64,000 nucleotides of DNA from Siphonodentalium dalli (lineage: Eukaryota; Mollusca; Scaphopoda; Gadilida; Siphonodentaliidae). The notes beneath the pieces are model-generated. The model saw nothing but the letters and a program-made list of their open reading frames with translations. It searched no databases and was not told the origin of the DNA. Below are positions 1 through 64,000 of the stretch, one piece after another. A program made the position numbers and the translations under genes. Location: positions 158,667,465-158,731,464 of the forward strand of contig CP136068.1 of the NCBI GenBank assembly GCA_032622095.1, in the 5' to 3' direction. The first letter of the stretch is position 1. Each line of letters opens with the position of its first letter.

Positions 1-292
1 ATTGTTAGAGTGTGAGTCATCAGCACATTACCTGTAATTAAATTGTTTGAATGAGAGTCATCAGCACATTACCTGTAATTAAATTGTTTGAATGTGAGTA
101 ATCGAGCACATTACCTGTAATTAAATTGTTTGAGTGTGAGTAATCGAGCACATTACCTGTAATTAAATTGTTTGAATGTGAGTCATCCAGCACATTACCT
201 GTAATTAAATTGTTTGAATGTGAGTCATCAGCACATTACCTGTAATTAAATTGTTTGAATGTGAGTCATCAGCAAATTACCTGTAATTAAAT
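1..292. repeat. 41-42 bp tandem array, seven copies
   Basis: Seven head-to-tail copies of a 41-42 bp AT-rich unit. The core AGCACATTACCTG starts at 22, 63, 105, 147, 189, 230 and 271. Copies differ by one or two bases (gagtcatca versus gagtaatcga). The array runs into the left window edge, so its true length is unknown. No ORF is seen; it looks like an ordinary minisatellite. Confidence 0.93.
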
Positions 293-840
293 TGAGTGTG
301 GGTTTAAGTTTGCATCAAATAAATAATATAATCCAATGAACAGCAATGTTTAATGTACACAACAAGAAAGACAAATACCGGAATTTCCGATGGAGAACTT
401 TAAGATCATCACTAGTGTTGAAATGAAACTGAGATTCTGGAGTGACTAGTCAAACCCCAAAAGTCGAGTCGAAGTCGACTAGTCAGTACCTGCAGCCAAG
501 AATTATATACATGTAGCTACCCATATATCCTTAATTCCCTAAACACAACAGGTATAAACAAATTGTAGAGTATCAGGTTTTTTGCATTCGACTAAACTGG
601 TATTATTTAATCATGTGATTTCGACCAGGATTCTTCAACCAAAGTTCCATTGAAAATGAGTCCTGAATGTCAATTTAACCATAATGGAACTTGGAACACC
701 TGGTGACCCAGTTATCTCACGATTGGTGCATGACAGTCGACTTACCGGTATGTGCTACATTTTGAACATACTGACATACATGTACTGAGTTTTTGACACT
801 TTCACATCCGCGGCAAGTGTATGATCAACATGCCATGTAC

Positions 841-993
841 CATAATGCTCTAAATAATCGACCCCTTAACCCTTAATAATCTTGGGGAGAGCTTTCCGAC
901 GAATGGCAACAAGCCATATTTCCGACTAAATCCTGAAAAGTTACCCATAATTCTGCTGTGGTTAAAGGGTCGATTAATTAGGGCATTACTGTA
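841..993. mobile_element. Palindromic MITE family A, left arm shortened
   Basis: Member of a fold-back family whose ends read tacagtaatgcyctaa and ttagggcattactgta, with inner arms containing ccgactaaatcctgaaaag. In this copy most of the left arm is lost and the right arm is complete. Other copies lie at 4082-4222, 29960-30085, 32163-32358, 33929-34043, 61801-61994 and 62776-62993. Non-coding and non-autonomous; the mobilising transposase family is not evident. Confidence 0.8.
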
Positions 994-1668
994 CTAGACC
1001 AAGTCAAGGGATCATCTCAACTGATATCCCAATCTGTTGTGGACACAGAAGACTTGGTCTAGCCATGTACCTACATTATAGTCTTTAAACTCTTACTGTG
1101 TAAAGTATATACAACGTTCCGTCTAGTCGACGGCAAAATACAGTCGACAGTGGAAGTGTTGGCGTCTAACGGTACGTTAGATAGTCGAGTAATCGTTTCA
1201 ACACTAATCATCATGAAGGCGAACGCCAATTTTAGCAATATTTTCATTTATCCATCTCTTGCTGTATAAAAGACATTTCTAAATCAAAAATATATATGCC
1301 CCTGCAATTTTTAGACAAACTAAATAAAAAAAAATTATACCTATCTTATTTTTATTTGTTTCCTCACGTACATTTTAGCCAGACAAATCAGTAAATCCAG
1401 AATAATTTAAATAGGAATTATCATATCATACTTCCGCGTCAAAAGAATTTTGGGCTGAAGTTTCTTAGGTCTTTTTCTGAGATGAATTCACTGAGACATA
1501 ATGCTATTGGAGGCAGCTGTCAGCTACCGACCGTTGTTAATTCATGAGCACAGTTTTTTTTGTCATATGTAATCTGTTTTGGGGAGTTGTAAGAATATAT
1601 TGGAATATGCTAAAAGACATTTGTAGGAAAGAACTTGATTTAATCTGATTTATAATTCTCACATTTTG

Positions 1669-1669
<1 letters not shown>

Positions 1670-1699
<30 letters not shown>
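1670..1699. repeat. Poly-G run of 30
   Basis: An uninterrupted run of 30 G. Similar homopolymers occur at 19719-19735 (G), 25970-25991 (22 G), 52130-52152 (23 C), 13927-13960 (T) and 38763-38785 (A). Exact lengths are likely to be unreliable in any assembly. Confidence 0.95.
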
Positions 1700-1700
<1 letters not shown>

Positions 1701-1874
1701 TGGGGTTGTCCCAAAAAGTTGGCCTGGAAATTTGTTTATATTTTCAGAGGGTGGTCAGTAGCGGAAATGATTTATTTCAACCTTGTGTCTGCAAATGTTT
1801 TCTAGACACCCTGGTGAACCAAGTAATACAAAAATAAAAAATAAAACGCCTAAATTATGCCCAAAAAAACTTAC

Positions 1875-2020
1875 AATTTTATGGCCTCGAGTAGTCTCAG
1901 TTTCTCAGATGGTTTCCACTTCGTCGGATTTGGATCGGGTAAGACCATTGGTTTGAATGTAGTTTTCTGTCGTTTGGACACACGAGTTGGCTCAGGGTCA
2001 ATCTTTCTTTTTGCGGCCAT
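1875..2020 (-). CDS. Probable first coding exon of a minus-strand gene, SANT/Myb-like start
   Basis: Read on the minus strand, an ATG at 2020 opens 48 complete codons plus two bases, then meets a consensus donor GTAAGT (1874 downwards). The protein starts MAAKRKIDPEP and is basic and proline-rich. It ends with WKPSEKLRLLEAIK, spacing that resembles the first helix of a SANT/Myb domain (tryptophan, acidic pair, LLEA). If the donor is not used, a TAA follows directly after one more codon, so the exon reading is the more sensible one. The rest of the gene would lie to the left, in intron sequence or beyond the window; no second exon was found between 1 and 1870. I do not recognise the gene. The alternative is a chance 49-codon ORF, but the codon make-up and the donor argue against that. 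Confidence 0.55.
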
Positions 2021-2520
2021 CGTGACAGATTACTGAAATGAAAAACAACCAATAATTGTGTTTCCTTAAAAAGGATTGCACTCCAAATACAATGTACACC
2101 TCATAATATTTGCTTTAGAATTTTTCCCGGTATTGAAATACATGTATACCTGAACCACCTTTCTATGAGCATTATATGTACCACAAAGACGCATTGAAGT
2201 CATAAAAAAATACCACCTCAAACACAATGTTCAGGGGCCGAACACCATACATTGTATATGCTGAAATCGCGAAATAGTGCTGAAGTGCGATAAATTGCGC
2301 TGAGACAAAATTAAATGCACAATTGAATTGTACTGAAACATAATCAAATTGCACTTCAGTGCAATTCAATTATAGACACATTTAATAGGTAACCCTAGTG
2401 ATGTTGCCTCCTCCTACAATGCAGTAATCAATGATAGTATTGGAATGCGTAATTAGAAATAAGAACTCTTTTGTGCAATCAAATGGTGCCTACATGAAGG
2501 GAAGATGTCGCTAACCCTTG

Positions 2521-3870
2521 GAACAAACGTTGCACTACCGACGACTCAAATTCAATTCGAATTAAACTTGAGTTTAATTCATAATTCGTCTGTTGAAACA
2601 AACGTCGCATTTAATTCAAGACGAATCTAAATGATTTCTTAAAATGGCATAAAGCGTTCATGAGGGTTTTGGTCAAAACGGCTAAAATATGAAGTTATAT
2701 ATCAATTCTAAAACGTAAAATTTAGTGAGAAAATATGGCTTTTGACATCCAAGCGACGAAATTAATGTTAATATTCTGAGAGTGGAAATTATTGGTTTAA
2801 TATTGCTATTTCGTAGGTATTTGACACATATTTTAGGTCGGACATGATTCTTTAGGTGGTATTTTGCTCTGAACTTGTCTGAAAGAAATCAGGTCCAGTT
2901 ATTCGTATACAAAAACATTGTACATACTTTTTTAACAATTTAATAGCAAGTTGAGGTCAACGCGGTATAACACTATATTGCGTCAGTATGCCTATCTAAA
3001 ACCACGTGGTAAAATAAACATGGCAGGTAGGGACGTATAGCTAGAGGGTCTCCGTTGGGGGGGGGCTAATAAATTTGCGTAATTCAATTTGCACCCCGCT
3101 TAAGAAAAATTAGAGATCTGAACCTGAAAATCCGATCATAGTTGGGCAGGGTTGGAGAAAAGTGTGAACATGTAAACCGCAAAAACCTACAGCATTAGAC
3201 TGGCCTCAAGCTTTCCAAGTGTTGGAAATTTCCAACCTGACACCCCACGAACGTTGGAAAATTTCCAACTGATGACCATTTAAGTTCATAATTTTGAACA
3301 AAAGCATAGAAAAATAATTAGCAGTTTTTTGGCTGGCCACGGACACAGGCTTCCCGACTGATGGCCATTTCAGTCAAAATGTTGGACCAAAAGTAGGAAA
3401 ATTTGCAAATGTTGGTCTAAAAACAACAAATTCCCCAATAATTCATTGTTGGAAAATCAAATTACAAGAACAATTTCAACCCATCGTTGATGTGAAATTT
3501 GCACACGTCCATGCATAGTAGCGGGTATATCCAAACGGAATAAATATTTATATAGTGCGTCTACTCGCATTTAATTTGAAACAAACGTTGCACTTTCGTC
3601 GACTCGAATTCAAATACCACCAAATTATGTCATGCTCGTTGGTGTTTTCCAGTTTCAATTGGAATTCCCTCATTAGCATATCATTATGCAGCTCGTTTGC
3701 ATTTCTCTGATATAAATTCGAGTCGACGGTGATGCGACGTTTGTTTCAAACACGGATCTCAGACGCATCAGCAATTAAATTCGTGTTGACCACACGCATT
3801 CTTCGTCGGTAGTGCGTCTACTCGCATTTATTTGAAACAAACGTCGCACTTTTGTCGACTCAAATTCAAG
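2521..3870. repeat. Dispersed fragments of a gaaacaaacgtygca repeat
   Basis: Short related blocks occur at about 2521-2650, 3555-3620, 3710-3760 and 3808-3870. They share gtgcgtctactcgcattta, gaaacaaacgtygcac and tcgtcgactcgaattcaa, with one block (3710-3760) inverted. They look like pieces of one degraded inverted-repeat element. Between them (2650-3550) I see only AT-rich DNA without genes, including a locally repeated ttggaaatttccaac stretch near 3215-3270. Confidence 0.6.
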
Positions 3871-4081
3871 TATACCTAACTCATGGAAATCTGCAACAAC
3901 TGTCTCAGTTTCTACTGCACGGAAGTAAAAGCACATTTTAATTACAAATTTTCATCTCAAATTTGATATAATTGCATGTAAGTGTATGAAAATTGCTATC
4001 AACCGGATAGATGTCATTGTTTCTGCTCCTCTCATGTCTTGTTTATTTGCACACTCAAAGTATCTTTATTGAATAGACATA

Positions 4082-4222
4082 TACAGTAATGCTCTAATTA
4101 ATCGACTCCTCAGGGAGAGCTTTCCGATGAATGGCAACAAGCCATATTTCCGACTAAATCCTGAAAAGTTACCCATGAGTCTGCTGTGTTTAAGGAGTCG
4201 ATTAATTGGAGCATTACTGTAC
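4082..4222. mobile_element. Palindromic MITE family A
   Basis: Starts tacagtaatgctctaatt and ends with the inverse, ggagcattactgta. The left arm is internally deleted relative to the copy at 32163-32358. Confidence 0.8.
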
Positions 4223-4490
4223 CTGGTTCAAAACTGTAAAAATCTTAAAATGTACCGTAGTAACCTGACCCCTCAAGCTTTAGTACAGGCGACTTATTTT
4301 AACTTGATAATGGGCATAGTTAAAGTTAACACTCTTTGAGTTTAAGAAATTTAACACTTTGGGTGACAACGAGGAAAGAGGTACATGTATGTCAGATATT
4401 GCCATCAACTGTTGGATTTATAATAACAGACATTGCCTTTTGTCCCGAAGTAGCAAATCCCTACTGGGGCTGAAGGGGTCACTATATATG

Positions 4491-4595
4491 GGAGGCCAAA
4501 TTCACATTTATTAACTCAATTCAATTCAATGTGCTTCAGCACAATTACATGTATTGTGCTTCAGTGAAATTATTAATAAATGTGAATTTGGCCTC
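4491..4595. repeat. Short inverted repeat (ggaggccaaattcacattta arms)
   Basis: Arms ggaggccaaattcacattta and the inverse taaatgtgaatttggcctc flank a centre rich in ttcagcacaatt. The left arm recurs at 4827-4848, where it is followed by a different centre, suggesting a small MITE family. Confidence 0.65.
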
Positions 4596-4826
4596 TTATA
4601 TCACTCTCACCAGGTAAATGAAAGTGTCAATGACACTGAAGCTCAACTTGGATAGGGGAAAATGTCATACCTTACAGTCAATCATAGATGAGCCATATGA
4701 AGTGAAATATATTGGGTGTGGGGCAAGTATTATTTAGTCATGCAAAGAATAAAATCCAAGGTGGCTGCTGGCAGCATGCAATGTCTTTGATGGAAAATCA
4801 TTTAAATTAAATTTGGTAGTTCCCTA

Positions 4827-5575
4827 TGGGAGGCCAAATTCACATTTAATAACCAATTACGCTTAAGCATAATGCATTACGCTCAAGTGTAATTCCATTA
4901 TGCTTAAGAGGAATGCCATTACGCTTAAACGTAATTCAAATTCCATATCTCAAAACTCCCCTGGAGCTGAAATGGATACAGCCAATTACTGATGCTAGTA
5001 ACTTTTGATATATATCCACAGTACCTTAGATGATACCATTATATGTACCGTATAAAGGTATTTAATACAGGCTATGAAAACTTATTACGCTTAAGCATAA
5101 TGGCATTACGCTTAAAGATATATTATGGACTTGTTCGGGTGCGTTAAACTGTTAAGTTATTATTCAGGCACTATGCCAACTGGTGGAATGTAGCATTCTA
5201 CTACATCGCCGAAAATCTCAAGCAAATCGACCATACCACTCCAAAGAAAACATGATCTGAACTACGCTCAATTGTAAATATTTACTTCTCGATTCGGGAC
5301 GCAACTATCGGTGATAAAGAAACGAAAGCGATTTCGCCACTGAATTTTAAAAATCAATATATAATAATGACGGTGTGTGTTCTCAGTTTGGATTTAATAT
5401 TTGTTAAAATAACTACTTTGAGCAAGGTTATCCGCCATTTTTATTTGATCACCCTACCGGAGTGTTTCACGTCATCACTTTAAGCGTAATGGCATTACGC
5501 TTAAGCATAATGGAGTTCTGAGTGAGGCTATTATGCTTAAGCATAATGGCATTAGGCTTAAGCAATACCATATAC
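4827..5575. repeat. Cluster of attacgcttaagcataatgg palindromic motifs
   Basis: At least eight occurrences of the palindrome-like string attacgcttaagcataat and shortened forms lie at 4855-4940, 5087-5120 and 5480-5565. The 5120-5480 stretch between them is unique-looking and holds no recognisable gene. Confidence 0.6.
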
Positions 5576-6039
5576 ATGTACAGGTATATTAAAACATTTA
5601 AAATAGATCAGTGGATATACTCATCTCCACTGGAGTTTTCATTTAATATGAAGAAGACAGCCTATTGACGTATTGGAATACCGGTAAACTTATAAATCTT
5701 CCATAACATTGTAATTCATTATAAATGAACATACCAATGGTTAGGGCGTTTCCAGGAGAGATAACTCTTGAAAAACCTTTTCGGCCAAATTTTTTTTTAT
5801 GAATTATTGTAATATTGAATACAAATTGAGACTGTCACTTTAAATTTATGAACTCAAGTGTACAAACAAAAGTGTGGATATTTTTTTTCTTGCAATAAAA
5901 AAAATAATAATAATAATAATTCACGAAAACTACCAGAACATGAAGATAAATCTCGTCTGATTGCATATGTATCTGATTCTCTAATTTTCGGTTTTGGGGA
6001 GAAAATATAAGGGAATTTTGATGCTGCGAAGCGTTCCAA

Positions 6040-6521
6040 CTCGAGGTCAGAGCTTTGGTGTTGATGATGTCACAACATTCGAGTATATATTAACCGACGT
6101 AAAGTAACGAAGTCTGTTCGTATATTTCCGTTTTCATCAGAGACATTTTCATTGGTTACGATTCATTCCGGAAGTCGACCTTCCTGTGTTCGACTTTTTA
6201 CGGAAAAAGACAGCCATTGGTAACGAAATGAAGAGATTTGTGAAGCAACCTTTGTCAAACTTGAAGTTAAATTCATCAACATTACGGCGATAATACCGAA
6301 CAGATGATTACATATGTTGGTGCTCTGTTCCATATAGAACGCGAAGCTGGAACTTGTTTGAGAATATTTTTATGAATACCGCAGATTGCGGTAATTTTGT
6401 TTTTGTTTCGCCTATATTTTATTCCCAATAATTTCGTTGCCGAGATGTAGTTTGTTTGATGACTTGTGATTGCGATTTTAACTGAACACATGAATCTGAT
6501 ACTATTTGACTATATATAATC
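6040..6521 (+). promoter_or_regulatory. Likely promoter and 5' UTR region of GSK3
   Basis: The 480 bases before the GSK3 start codon lack the MITE families that fill the neighbourhood. They contain a TATA-like tatatatta near 6084-6092 and gacgtaaagtaacg. No transcription start can be fixed from sequence alone, so the limits are approximate. A minus-strand 69-codon ORF here is not convincing. Confidence 0.3.
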
Positions 6522-60244
<53,723 letters not shown>

Positions 60245-60401
60245 ACACACACAATGATGGACGTGATTACATAATAAATACAACACACACCCGCTGTTTA
60301 AAAAAATCAGCAAATTCAGGAAATATCGTATAATTCTCCAAAAAAAAATGGTGGGAATGCATGGAGTTGATTCTCGTTGATAAATGTGGTTTTATAATAA
60401 A
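60245..60401 (+). terminator. GSK3 3' UTR with poly(A) signals
   Basis: AATAAA at 60273-60278 and 60396-60401 follow the stop. The first is only 29 bases after TAA, so a longer 3' UTR using later signals is equally possible. The 60402-61040 stretch shows no gene; tggagatcatcgttactatg units repeat near 60690-60740. Confidence 0.4.
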
Positions 60402-61043
60402 TGCAACACTCACCCTGATTTGTGCGCGATGCATGGAGTATTCTGATTGGTGTATGTCGGTTTCATAGTGGATAGTTTGCAGAAATTCTGAATAACTCGT
60501 CGAGAATTCTCGGAATAATCACTCCAGAGCACCTCAATTTAACATATTCATCTCATCTCAATCACAATTCGCAATTCAATGAATTATTTAGTGAGTTTGT
60601 GGTTGAATTATTCGTTTGTCAGGACGGAACCATGTTGGTCTGGATGATAAAACGTTTCCCAGAATGATTTGTAAACAGTTCAGCCGTTGCTGTGGAGATC
60701 ATCGTTACTATGGACATCATTGTTACTATGGAGATCATGTCGTACAGAATGCAAGAGAAGAATTGCGTGTGAAATATTTATGTGTTCATGATCTATAACC
60801 TTAGAAATCATTATGTAAGAGTGTGTTATAACCACAGGTTCTTGAATTGAAGGAAACATCTTTTTTTTCCACACAAAATATTTTGGTCTTAAACAGCGCT
60901 GTGTACCTACTTGCTTGAATAGGGCGGCCAGATATCATGTCGGGGCAATTTAAAGATTCCTTTTTTCTTTTCATATTTTTAAAAGTTGTCAGTAAGCTAT
61001 TTGACTAATGAGCTATCTCAACAACACATCTCGGATACTGCAA

Positions 61044-61695
61044 ATGTGACCCGCCATATCAAATTCAGTCGTAAGTCGGGATTTTTTTTACCCTGTGCCA
61101 ATGCATTCTCTTATATATGCGAGTCGACCATAGGTCGCCTCGCATATATAAGAGAATGCATTGGCCTAACAATTTTTTACTATTTTAATAATTTTTTCAT
61201 GTATTCTTTAACAATTTTATAATTTCACCCATACAGAGCCCCAGACAAATATGAGCAGACAACACTCTTCTATATGCTTCTATATATGTGTGGGGCTCCC
61301 TGCAGGGTAATGGATGTTTTTTTATTTTATGTCCTAAAATTTGTATTGTCAGAAACATTTATTTAAAAAAAATGATACAAAATTGTTAGGCCAATGCATT
61401 CTCTTATATAAGAGAATGCATTGGCACAGGGTAAAAAAATGCCGACTTACGACTGGATTTGATATGGCGGGTCACATATTGCCGACTTACGACTGGATTT
61501 GATATGGCGGGTCACATAGGCCGACTTACGACTGGATTTGATATGGCGGGTCCCGACTTACGACTGGATTTGATATGGCGGGTCCCGACTTACGACTGGA
61601 TTTGATATGGCGGGTCCCGACTTACGACTGGATTTGATATGGCGGGTCACATATAGGCCGACTTACGACTGGATTTGATACGGCGGGTCACATAT
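61044..61695. mobile_element. Element with gacccgccatatcaaatc ends, right end amplified
   Basis: The left end tgtgacccgccatatcaaat faces seven tandem copies, 31-39 bp each, of its inverse (cgacttacgactggatttga plus tatggcgggtc) at 61441-61695. Inside lie a ccaatgcattctcttatata palindrome (61098-61166) and a short copy (61390-61425). Confidence 0.75.
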
Positions 61696-61800
61696 AGCCA
61701 ATATCAAACAGATTGGTTTTTAAGGAGATTTTGGCATTCAAATTTTATAACCTCGAAAAGTGGTGACCGAAGTAACCTGGAACACATATCTTATCATATT

Positions 61801-61994
61801 TACAGTAATTTCCTAAGTAATCGACTCCTTAAACCACAGCAGAATTGTGGGTAACTTTTCATGATTTAGTCGGAAATATCTCAGGGAGAGCTTTCCGATG
61901 AATGGCAACAAGCCATATTTCCGACTATATCCTGAAAAGTTAACCACAATTCTGCTGTGGTTTAAGGAGTCGATTACTTTGGGCATTACTGTAT
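61801..61994. mobile_element. Palindromic MITE family A
   Basis: tacagtaatttcctaagtaa to tttgggcattactgta, both arms present. Confidence 0.8.
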
Positions 61995-62092
61995 ATGGGG
62001 GTGCCGACAGGAGTCATGGTGAGCTAGCAAAAAATGAGACGTAGCTCAATCGCTGTCAGTTTTGGATGAGTTATTCACAAGCCTCAGTTTAG

Positions 62093-62400
62093 TGTGCAGA
62101 ATGAGGTCCCCAGAAGGTGAATTTAGAGACACTATATCCCACATAGTGGTCTAAATTCACCCTCTGGGGACCTCATTCTGCTCAGGCCTCATCTTCTCTG
62201 AAAAGTTTCTTTCTTATTAAATTTCTATAGAAACTTCTTCACATAGATTCTATTTCTTTTTTAGTTTAGTTTCTCTATATCTCCAAATTGGCAGACGACA
62301 CATTGCATAGTCGAGGTTCCCAAAGGGTGCACATCACAATATTCACCATTTGGGAACTACAATCTAAGTCTGCAAATGTCAGACACAGTAAAATCGGAAA
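62093..62400. mobile_element. Palindromic MITE family D
   Basis: gcagaatgaggtccccagaa to gggacctcattctgc and the family middle up to tgcaaatgtcagacac. Confidence 0.7.
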
Positions 62401-62775
62401 ACAATGAATTTTTACTTCCAACTCTGCCACCCGTTAGGACCCCCAAAACGTGAGCAGACGACACTTGGCAGTATATGCATCTTGCTGTGTGAGGATCTCA
62501 ACAGGATATACTGTTGAACATTCTTTTATAGCAAGCATTATGGACGTTTAACATTGAAAATTAGTCTGTCACCCATTAGGATCCCCAAACATAGGGAGCC
62601 AACGATCTATTCTTCTATCCCGACAGGATAATCTGAGTCTTATATACTGAAAATCTGTTTTCCTTCTTTTCAAACAGCTGATGGTAGAATCAGGCCTAGA
62701 AATGCGGTGCCGGACATTCATCTTCTCGGGAATGTATCTTTATTATCAAACAATGGGTCACCTCATCTGGGAACT

Positions 62776-62993
62776 TACAGTAATGCTCTAAATAATCGAC
62801 CCCTTAACCACAGCAGAATTATGGGTAACTTTTCAGGATTTAGTCGGAAATATGATTTGTTGCCATTCATCGGAAAGCTCTCACCGAGAGCTTTCCGATG
62901 AATGGCAACAAGCCATATTTCTGACTAAATCCTGAAAAGTTACCCATAATTCTGCTATGGTTAAGGGGTCGATTACTTAGGGCATTACTGTAC
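62776..62993. mobile_element. Palindromic MITE family A
   Basis: tacagtaatgctctaaataa to ttagggcattactgta, complete, with near-exact arms meeting at gctctcaccgagagc. It lies within a family D copy that resumes at about 63020-63130. Confidence 0.85.
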
Positions 62994-63224
62994 ATCTGAG
63001 TCTAGGTCAGCAGACGAGTCCATGCAGAAAGAGGTCCCCAGAGGATGAATTGGGTGATGCTAGCCTGCTGTGTTGGGTAGCATCACTAAATTCACCCTCT
63101 GGGGACCTCATCCGGCACCATATTTTCAGGCCTGAGGGTACAATGTGTACATCGAGAGTTTACACTCACGATGCATCTCAGCTCATGTAATAGTAACAAT
63201 CTGATGTGAATTGGTCAAGTTTAA

Positions 63225-63530
63225 AGGCCCTCTTAATTTCCAAACCCCCAGATCACATATGAAATATATGCCATATTAAATACCATTTGAAAGAGGAAGC
63301 TCCAAAACATTGTATATTCAACTTATTCGATGTAATAAACTGTGAACATGTTTTTTTTGTTGAGAAACTGATGTGTGTCTGCTTTAGTTACTGCACGAAG
63401 TATATTATTTTCAATGAAGGAGATTAACTCTATGTATTTAGATATAGAGTTATTCCCCTTCAATTGAAAATAAACTATAGTTTGAATTCTGTCACATTCT
63501 GGAAGCCATGGGGAAATGATTTTATGATGT
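63225..63530. repeat. Dispersed repeat shared with 23760-24060
   Basis: accatttgaaagagsaagct and ccaaaacattgtat, then tgaattctgt(c/t)(a/g)cattytgg occur in both places in the same order. Non-coding. Confidence 0.6.
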
Positions 63531-63889
63531 CAGCTATTTTCTATTACTCTATGGGCACCTTCTGAGACACAGAATTTCCAAATGGTGATGAATTATAGTA
63601 TTTTAAACATATTTTATGGCATAGATTGTTATTAAAACCGTATATCAAGTCACTATTAAAATTAAGTGGGCCTTTAAATGTTTCTGTTGATAATGGTACC
63701 CAGGATCTCGAAACGTTCATTAGGGAACACAAGATCTTTTTTTTTCGAGATCCTTTTTGCCCTAAACACTTGACCAATTCAGCATAAATTGGATAAACCC
63801 TTTAAAAAGTCGATTTTCATTGATGAGTAGTTACTTGATTACAAGTCAGTCACAAAAAGTAAACCGAGCATTCTCTGTAAAAGAATTGG

Positions 63890-63990
63890 AGGGATCCAAG
63901 GCACTCGCTGTGGGAAAATGTAACCCATAGAGAGCCCCACATAGACGTAGTGCATGCTTCCATCTATGTGAGGCTCCATATGGGTTACAG
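63890..63990. repeat. Palindrome at the window end
   Basis: gtaacccatagagagcccca faces tgtgaggctccatatgggtt with a short loop near gtagtgcatgct. It may continue past the window. Confidence 0.6.
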
Positions 63991-64000
63991 TGACCCTATA

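Noticed and set aside
1-292. CRISPR-like array
   Set aside because: Continuous 41-42 bp tandem units without distinct spacers.

Overview
This is eukaryotic, AT-rich, intron-rich genomic DNA, most likely from a lophotrochozoan and probably a mollusc (bivalve-like). That assignment is an inference from the compact animal-type exons, GT-AG introns, frequent ACATGTA runs, very dense small palindromic DNA transposons, and FLYWCH/MULE and hAT remnants. I cannot name the species.

The backbone of the window is one plus-strand gene: a complete glycogen synthase kinase-3 (GSK3, beta-like). Nine coding exons run from the ATG at 6522 to the TAA at 60244 and add up to 1257 nt, a 418-residue kinase with the Ser9 phospho-switch, glycine loop, catalytic Lys82, HRD Asp178, DFG Asp197 and activation-loop Tyr213. 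Upstream, on the minus strand, is one probable first coding exon of a neighbouring gene (1875-2020, SANT/Myb-like beginning). No other host gene was found. The last 3.7 kb hold only the 3' UTR and repeats.

The introns total about 52 kb and are filled with mobile DNA. They contain a MULE with a 9-bp target duplication and a two-exon PHD-like gene (7084-8723), several hAT-type elements with 8-bp duplications (9499-11684, 30116-31231, 34881-35935, 44909-46783), a decayed LTR-retrotransposon pol (26223-28715, minus), and at least seven families of palindromic MITEs. One of these families ends in TTAA, like piggyBac-type elements, and others sit nested inside one another. There are also long inverted repeats: a 519-bp palindrome with apparently perfect 252-bp arms (50829-51347) and an imperfect 1.7-kb one (40302-41984).

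The most unusual feature is in the kinase gene itself. Several exon boundaries have been tandemly duplicated together with their splice sites. Exon 4 is preceded by eight copies of its own acceptor plus exon start, each carrying an early in-frame stop. Exon 7 is preceded by two copies 84 bp apart that stay open in frame with the real exon, and followed by 84-bp copies of its donor. Exon 5 has one degraded copy. In addition, two related short ORFs in intron 1 (31973-32042 and 33802-33868) both end at a donor in the phase that exon 2 needs. They could be alternative first exons that give a kinase lacking the Ser9 switch. These are the observations most worth testing with RNA and long reads.
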